Below the pieces are notes generated by a model, which did not search any database, was not told the origin of the DNA, and saw only the letters and a list, made by a program, of their open reading frames with translations. 64,000 nucleotides of DNA from Atopsyche davidsoni (lineage: Eukaryota; Arthropoda; Insecta; Trichoptera; Hydrobiosidae): NCBI GenBank assembly GCA_022113835.1, contig JAILWY010000007.1:7727001-7791000 (forward strand). Reading direction: 5' to 3'. Both the position numbers and the translations under genes were made by a program. This document shows positions 58,470 through 64,000 of the stretch, piece after piece. The first letter of the stretch is position 1; the number at the start of each line of letters is the position of its first letter.

Positions 58470-58700
58470 ATTCGGCTGTCATGTGCGGGGGCAGGGGCGC
58501 GGCGCAGCCGGTGCGCGAGCCCGTTTGTTTCTGGGGAAGTTGACATTTTTGACGAGCGGACAAAGAGGCCCTTGGATGCTGGAGACCGCTGGCCTCATCT
58601 GCATAATGCTATTCATGGAGCTGACCTGGCCTTTGTGCTCGGAGACCCTTCCTTTTTATCTTTTTTTAGCGCACCTTTTGATGGCGGATCGTAATGTAAC
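58470..58700. promoter_or_regulatory. GC-rich island in intron 4
   Basis: A CpG-rich left end (GGGGCGCGGCGCAGCC), then GACCTGGCC and TTTTGATGGCGG. The 73-codon plus-strand frame is hydrophobic and without a domain. Regulatory role inferred. Confidence 0.3.
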
Positions 58701-59229
58701 TTAGCCTTTTCGGATAAATTATTAAAAATGTTTTCGATATTTTTTTATAGCTTTTTTTACAGTCGCTACTGTACGCTATACTAAAATAAATATTGTCTGT
58801 CTACCTCTGCTACGTTTGTTTTTTTAATTGAAACATGACCATCCCTTTTTAATGTTTGAATATTTACAGTAAATTTAAGAAATGCGGTTGTATCAGAAGC
58901 TGAATTTTCATTATTGAAAACGTAGCATTATTGAAACTGCTGCTGGTATATATTATCTACAAATTGCGTATTTTTATTTTCAACATCGTTTTCAGACTTT
59001 TAAAGAGTACATTCCGTGCTTAAAAATTAAACTATCTATTTTCAAAACACTATATACATAAGCACATATAAAATATATAATTTAACATTAAATTTATTTT
59101 TAGCAATCTTGAAGACTTATAGATCTGATTTGAGCTAGTACAGATACGAACAGACTTACTTCGATGCGTTGATCGCAATATAGTATTGAAGATAACGTAT
59201 TTTTAATATTTAAAAATTGTATCGGAATA

Positions 59230-59490
59230 CCCTGTAGCACGGCCCGTGGTCGATCGGCTTAGTTTACAGGCGAAAAGTCCGATCCTCTAACAAAAAGCGA
59301 ATCTGCCTCCCTTTGTAGAAACCGGTTGTCCGCTGCGCCCACCAGGCCACAGTCTAATCAACATCCTTCACAAAAAATCTTCCCTCATCGCGATTAGAAT
59401 GGACCACAAAACATCCTCACGGCCAGTGCTGACCCCGAATACAACGGCGCCACACAAAAGGAGCACCGGTCAGAGAAGGGTTAACTTTTT
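59230..59490. repeat. GC-enriched patch with tRNA-SINE-like A-box
   Basis: On the minus strand around 59327-59352 the sequence reads TGGGCGCAGCGG, close to the tRNA A-box TGGCGCAGCGG. No clear B-box. It may be a SINE remnant fused to a regulatory island. Confidence 0.3.
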
Positions 59491-60119
59491 TATGCGAAAA
59501 CAGATTTTTATGAATTGCCTACACCGAGGGGTTAATTAAAATGAAATTAATGAGTTATTTTAGAGTAATATATCACGCTGGAGTGCAAATGTTGGGTATT
59601 TGTTTTTAGTGTTTAAATAGATATAATAAAGTCCATCGTTTAGACATGCACCTGGGCACGTTGCAACTTGTGATGCATTTATTAAATATGCATGTTCATA
59701 TCTTAAGAAAACTAGATAAGGTTTCTGTATTTACAACACCGTTATATATCTCAGAGCGAAGATGTAATATGATAATTGAATCATAATTATAATTATTTCA
59801 TAGCTACTCGATACAGTATATTTATAACTCGCTAGTTGGTTAGGCAATAGTTAAAAATATAATGACAGTAAAACTCTAATAGTACGTTCTTAAAAAAAGT
59901 TTTTTATATTTCTCTTCAATATGTTGTGTAGACTTGGGCATGCTTAGAATACCTTTTTTTATTTTCGGTGTCAAATTCATCTCAATAATAACACAAAAGG
60001 TAAAACGTATGAATAAATACAACATAAAATAAGCTGGTACTTATAGGGGATATAATTACTAAATCTCCAAACAGAGATCTAAAATATAATTTATAATATT
60101 TTTTCCTGAATCAAAAAAA

Positions 60120-60660
60120 ACGGAAACACGCGGCGCGTGCGCAGCAGATGACGAATCGAATAAATAATTAATTCTTTTGAAGAACTTTCACAACAAAGCA
60201 ATTTGAATATTAACCACGCGTTAAACCTATCAGGTATCCAGCCCTTAAAAACTTGTAACGCATCCGCTCTAAGTTTAAAAGCTCCGAACCTTCCAAGAAA
60301 AAAAATCTAAGCGCACTTTCATATAAAAAGCTCCTCCACGTGTCTTGGCTGCACTCCAAAGCATCCCTTCTACCCGTATACTTCCATGTCTACATTTATA
60401 TTAAATCAGAAAGGGAGGGGATTTTTTTAGTTTTGCGCGATTCTGACAATCATCGCATAACAGATGGACACGGTTAGACGTTCTTACGTTATATCATAAT
60501 TCATCACCAGAAGGGTGGCCTCTGCATGAAAGGGGTAGCTTTTTCAGAGAGCATTAAATAAAATAAGCCTACAGGGCGGGGAGATCGCGTGCCTGGCACG
60601 GGTCAGATTTTATCTAACACCCTGTGAATGATTTCAAAGATGACACGAATTTGAACTTAG
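60120..60660. promoter_or_regulatory. series of short GC-enriched patches
   Basis: Patches at 60125-60150, 60340-60380 and 60480-60650. They contain CGGCGCGTGCGC, TCACCAGAAGGGTGGCC and GGGCGGGGAG words. No gene and no transposon motif. Regulatory role possible. Confidence 0.2.
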
Positions 60661-61029
60661 GGCAATTGTTGCTGGCTTTGTATTCTTTTATTGATTTAAC
60701 AATGCGGACTTTTTGTGTGGAGTCCTATTTTAATACTTATTAGCCTTATGTTTGGAATATGAGTACACAAATAATGCTCTTAAATAAATATCACCAACAT
60801 ATTCATATCATTCATATCTTGAATAAATTCTGTCGTTTTTTTGTTAAAACAAAATACATTATTTAATAAGTCGTTTATAGAGTTTATTATAAATAAAAAT
60901 TAGAGTTTACGTACTTAATAACCAATATAAAAGCACTGGATCAGGAATTCAATATTAATGTGGCATATTTTTTTTAAAATAATTATTTACAAATAAAATA
61001 AGTAAGACTACTTTTATTTAATTAAAACG

Positions 61030-61340
61030 GCAAGATGCCACATCGGTTGAGCTACTCTTGGAAATGTCATGTACCGGAAGAAGTAAACAAAATCCAAACT
61101 CACCAAGTGCCAGAATTTGATTAGAATTTAAATATTTAGAGGTCAGAGATTTGAATATTGGAGATCGAAAAACGCACAGCGGGACAGATGTGTCTCCATA
61201 ATGGAAGTTCTCCTGCCACCCTCGAGGGCCCACCAGACCGAATACAAATCACAAATCGCTGGAAAACTTGAGCACTTGCAGGGATCTCTTCGTCAGGGAC
61301 ATGGGGCGGCCTCGTTCACTGCCAGCGCTCAATATTAGAC
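61030..61340. promoter_or_regulatory. island in intron 4
   Basis: Mixed GC with CACCAAGTGCC, GGAGACACATC-type words, CCTCGAGGGCCC and CATGGGGCGGCC. The 71-codon minus-strand frame has no domain. A further small patch lies at 61640-61780. Regulatory role inferred. Confidence 0.25.
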
Positions 61341-62399
61341 TTTAGGTAATAAATTAGTCCAATGATTATAAAATGCTCACAAAATATTCAAATAAAAATT
61401 CAAATTAATCATTGACAACGTAGTAAATCAAAATTTAATAATTATTGCGTATAAATTACACGATACGTTTCCAAGGCGACTTGAAACACACTGAAATTAT
61501 GAAAAACAAGAATTCCAGACACTATGAGTAAATGCTTATGAAATTGCCTGTTCTGTTCTGTCTTGAGTTTTGATTGTTTATTTTTTAAACTTTTGTTAAA
61601 CTTGTCTATTATTTATGTTATTTCTGAATCAAAGTCACGGCATATTTCATTCCGAGCCTGCGGCCTGCTTTGCAACCCTTCCCTATGAGGATTTCCGGAC
61701 GAATTGGTCAAGCACTACTACTCACGACGCGATAAACTCAAGTGCACTCCAAAATATTACAAGGGTGCAGGCAGTTATGACTATTTCGCAATAATAAATC
61801 GAGTGCTCTAGGCAATGCATAAATATTGTTCGTGCCTACACTCGATCTCTTATTTAAAATTGAAATTTTAATTTCATGTTGCAACAACTTATAGGTTGAA
61901 TAGATGAATGCAGTACTCTTACAAAAATATTTTTAGTTTTTACTCGTAAATATATTACACCTTAAGAGATATTCAAGGTATTGCCATTAAGTTAGATTAA
62001 AATAGAAGACGATAGGATTTCGACGAAATAAATGTTCACTTAATTATTAGAAATGTAAATGTTTTTTTAAGTTATTTGATCAATCAGATTATAAAACGAA
62101 AAACTTAATATATTTAAAGGAAAACGTTTACCAGCTGATAGCAGTGAATTGTATGAAGATCAACCTAATCATTATACTTAAATCAACACTTTCTTAAACG
62201 CTATTATTACGTGTCATCCTATTTTTAATATTTATAATTCGATACAGATTTTCCCTGTACGTTGAAAACTATTTTTATATTATTTGTGATATAATGCATA
62301 TTAGTACACATTGGCTTATAAATAGTTAAAAATTGTCTATTTTAAAAGAACTTCAGTTAGTTAAAGTATTGATCGCGCAATCTACAATCCGTTCAACAG

Positions 62400-62600
62400 A
62401 CTACGATCCCACCGGGATAATGGTGATGATCATTGAATAATTGTTGCTAGCCGAGCGTTAACTTGCAGGGGTGGCCGCCGGCCATTGTCCGAGCCACCCC
62501 CAACCCGGGGGGTTGTTGGCGAAGCCTTTGTTCGCTGCGAGAAAGGATTTCAGGTTTGCAATACGCTCGGTTGACTCACCTGCAGCTTTTTTACAATCTG
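62400..62600. promoter_or_regulatory. island with two adjacent hairpins
   Basis: An 8-bp stem GGGGTGGC/GCCACCCC (62468-62475 and 62493-62500) is followed directly by CAACCC/GGGTTG with a 3-nt loop (62501-62515). CCATTGTCCG and CCTTTGTTCG are SOX-like words. The 99-codon frame beginning at 62471 has no recognised domain. Regulatory role inferred. Confidence 0.3.
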
Positions 62601-63429
62601 CTCTGCGCAAAAGCTATCCAGATTTAGAGCTTTTGCACAATGTACCCGTTTTGTATTATTTTTTTTATGTGATTGTTGTACTGAAAATACCCTTAGCCCT
62701 TGTAATCAACCAGTTATATATATCGCAGATGTGTTTAAATTTAAACTCAAAAAAACACAAATTGCAATAAGTCTGCGCCATTTAAATAATTATAATAAAA
62801 AAACTAACAAACTCATATTGCTTATTTCTATTTTAGCATCAATTTTCATCGAGGCTTTTTTTCATTTTAAGGACTATTTTTTAAAAAATTGACATTTCGT
62901 ACATTACCGTATTCTCTGAGATACTTACTAGTTTATTTGCGCAAAAATAATAAACACAGATGTTTTAAATATCAACTTAAATGATATTTATCAAAATATC
63001 CACCAATGGCATTTTAATATGACTGAAGGATATTTTCATCTTTTGCGCACTATTTTACGTATATTGTTATTTTGTTAGTATTGTCACGCCTGAATTTCAA
63101 ATTTCCGTATATGTAATTATGTACAACAAAACTTATAATTATACTGAATGGTATTTTTTTTATTTCACAATATTCACGTTTTTAACTATAATATTTTTAA
63201 GTTTAAGTTTTACACTACACGTATAAGATTTAAAAAAATTCATTCACGTTTCACTGTAAAAAAACGCTGAAAAAATGGGTGTGCATATATCGGCGGGTCT
63301 TTTAGATAATATATAAAAATATTTTGTTGTAACTTGCCTTTACGGTAAATAAAATTTATCACCGAGATTTTGCATACTTTTATTTGCAAATTTATGTCGG
63401 TGTCGTAAAAAGAACTACCCTTAACGTAT

Positions 63430-63740
63430 CGAGAATCGATTTTTCCAACCACGCCTCCGAAATCAGGGTGGGTTTTTGATTTATGCTCGCATTACACCCA
63501 TTTCTAATAAACGCGTATTAAACTGGGGAAAAACACTAAAATGTCACAGTTTTTAAAACTCACATAAACACGGGCTCGTCAGGCGCATTGGCTCGATTTC
63601 GTTCCGGCGCTTTTTTGGGGTGATAATGGTTTTTAACAACACATGTTGACATGAGGAGCAATATTAGTTTAAAACGTTTTACCATCCCCTTGGCTTCGGT
63701 TTGTCACCCTGAGGGTGGATTGTTTTTGGCTTCTTCTACA
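63430..63740. promoter_or_regulatory. GC-enriched patches near the window end
   Basis: Patches at 63430-63480, 63565-63620 and 63680-63725. They include CGCATTGGCTCG (CCAAT-like in reverse) and ACCCTGAGGGTGG (imperfect palindrome). No gene. The last 260 bp are AT-rich spacer. Confidence 0.2.
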
Positions 63741-64000
63741 GGGAATGTAGAATTCAGTAAATGTGGAAATATAAATCTCAACTGTTAATTCATTAAAAAA
63801 AAAACCGCTAAAAGTAAATGTTTACTGCAATATCGAAAAAACTTTTTTTTAATAAATGAGATTTTTAAATTTTATCTATACATATTAAATATATTCTGTC
63901 TTAGAATGTTTATTTTTCTTTTAAAATAATATTTGAGTTTAGTATAATGTACAAAACAATCGTACAATATTATATTGGCAGGAATAATTAATATAAAATA

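Larger units (their letters stand above)
57347..64000 (+). other. intron 4, running off the window
   Basis: At least 6.65 kb of AT-rich sequence with GC-rich islands at 57990-58160, 58470-58700, 59230-59490, 60120-60660, 61030-61340, 61640-61780, 62400-62600 and 63430-63740. I searched the open frames for the expected C2H2 fingers of BCL11 and found none. A possible short terminal exon lies at 58308. Confidence 0.6.

Noticed and set aside
57347..64000. Search for the C2H2 fingers of BCL11
   Set aside because: No C-X2-C-X12-H-X3-4-H pattern with BCL11-like residues was seen in the open frames here, so the finger exons are placed outside the window.

Overview
The window looks like AT-rich insect DNA, most likely from a moth or butterfly. 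The evidence is long AT-rich introns, an interstitial TTAGG-type telomeric repeat, LINE tails, MITEs and a mauritiana-type mariner. The order is an inference. No rRNA, bona fide tRNA, CRISPR array or bacterial-type operon was seen.

The only gene recognised with confidence is the 5' half of a BCL11-family zinc-finger transcription factor (vertebrate BCL11A/B, Drosophila CG9650) on the + strand. A GC-rich promoter-like block (about 12120-12760) leads into an AT-rich leader with upstream ORFs. The first coding exon ends at 13640. Intron 1 is about 41.7 kb, and three further coding exons lie at 55341-55493, 55728-55925 and 57161-57346. Exon 2 carries the N-terminal C-X2-C-X14-H-X4-C zinc knuckle typical of BCL11. 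Every splice junction is phase 1, so the internal exons are symmetric cassettes. The C2H2 finger exons are not here and should lie downstream of 64000.

About 60 GC-rich islands of 100-450 bp interrupt the AT-rich upstream region and the introns. They carry transcription-factor-like motifs (CRE palindromes, E2F, ETS, octamer, homeodomain, SOX, RFX, YY1/Pho-like) and no convincing genes. The best reading is a dense enhancer landscape for a developmental regulator. One of them (38140-38410) lies just upstream of an unrecognised coding-like segment at 38565-38694. That segment ends in a phase-1 donor and could be an alternative first exon of the BCL11 gene or the start of a nested gene.

Mobile DNA is modest: one nearly complete but frameshifted mariner (34691-35963), two LINE 3'-tail relics (20829-21130 and 23278-23493), a small MITE family (28518-28791, 47505-47642, 52626-52690) and tRNA-SINE-like scraps. 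Intervals not listed below are AT-rich, low-complexity spacer in which nothing could be supported.
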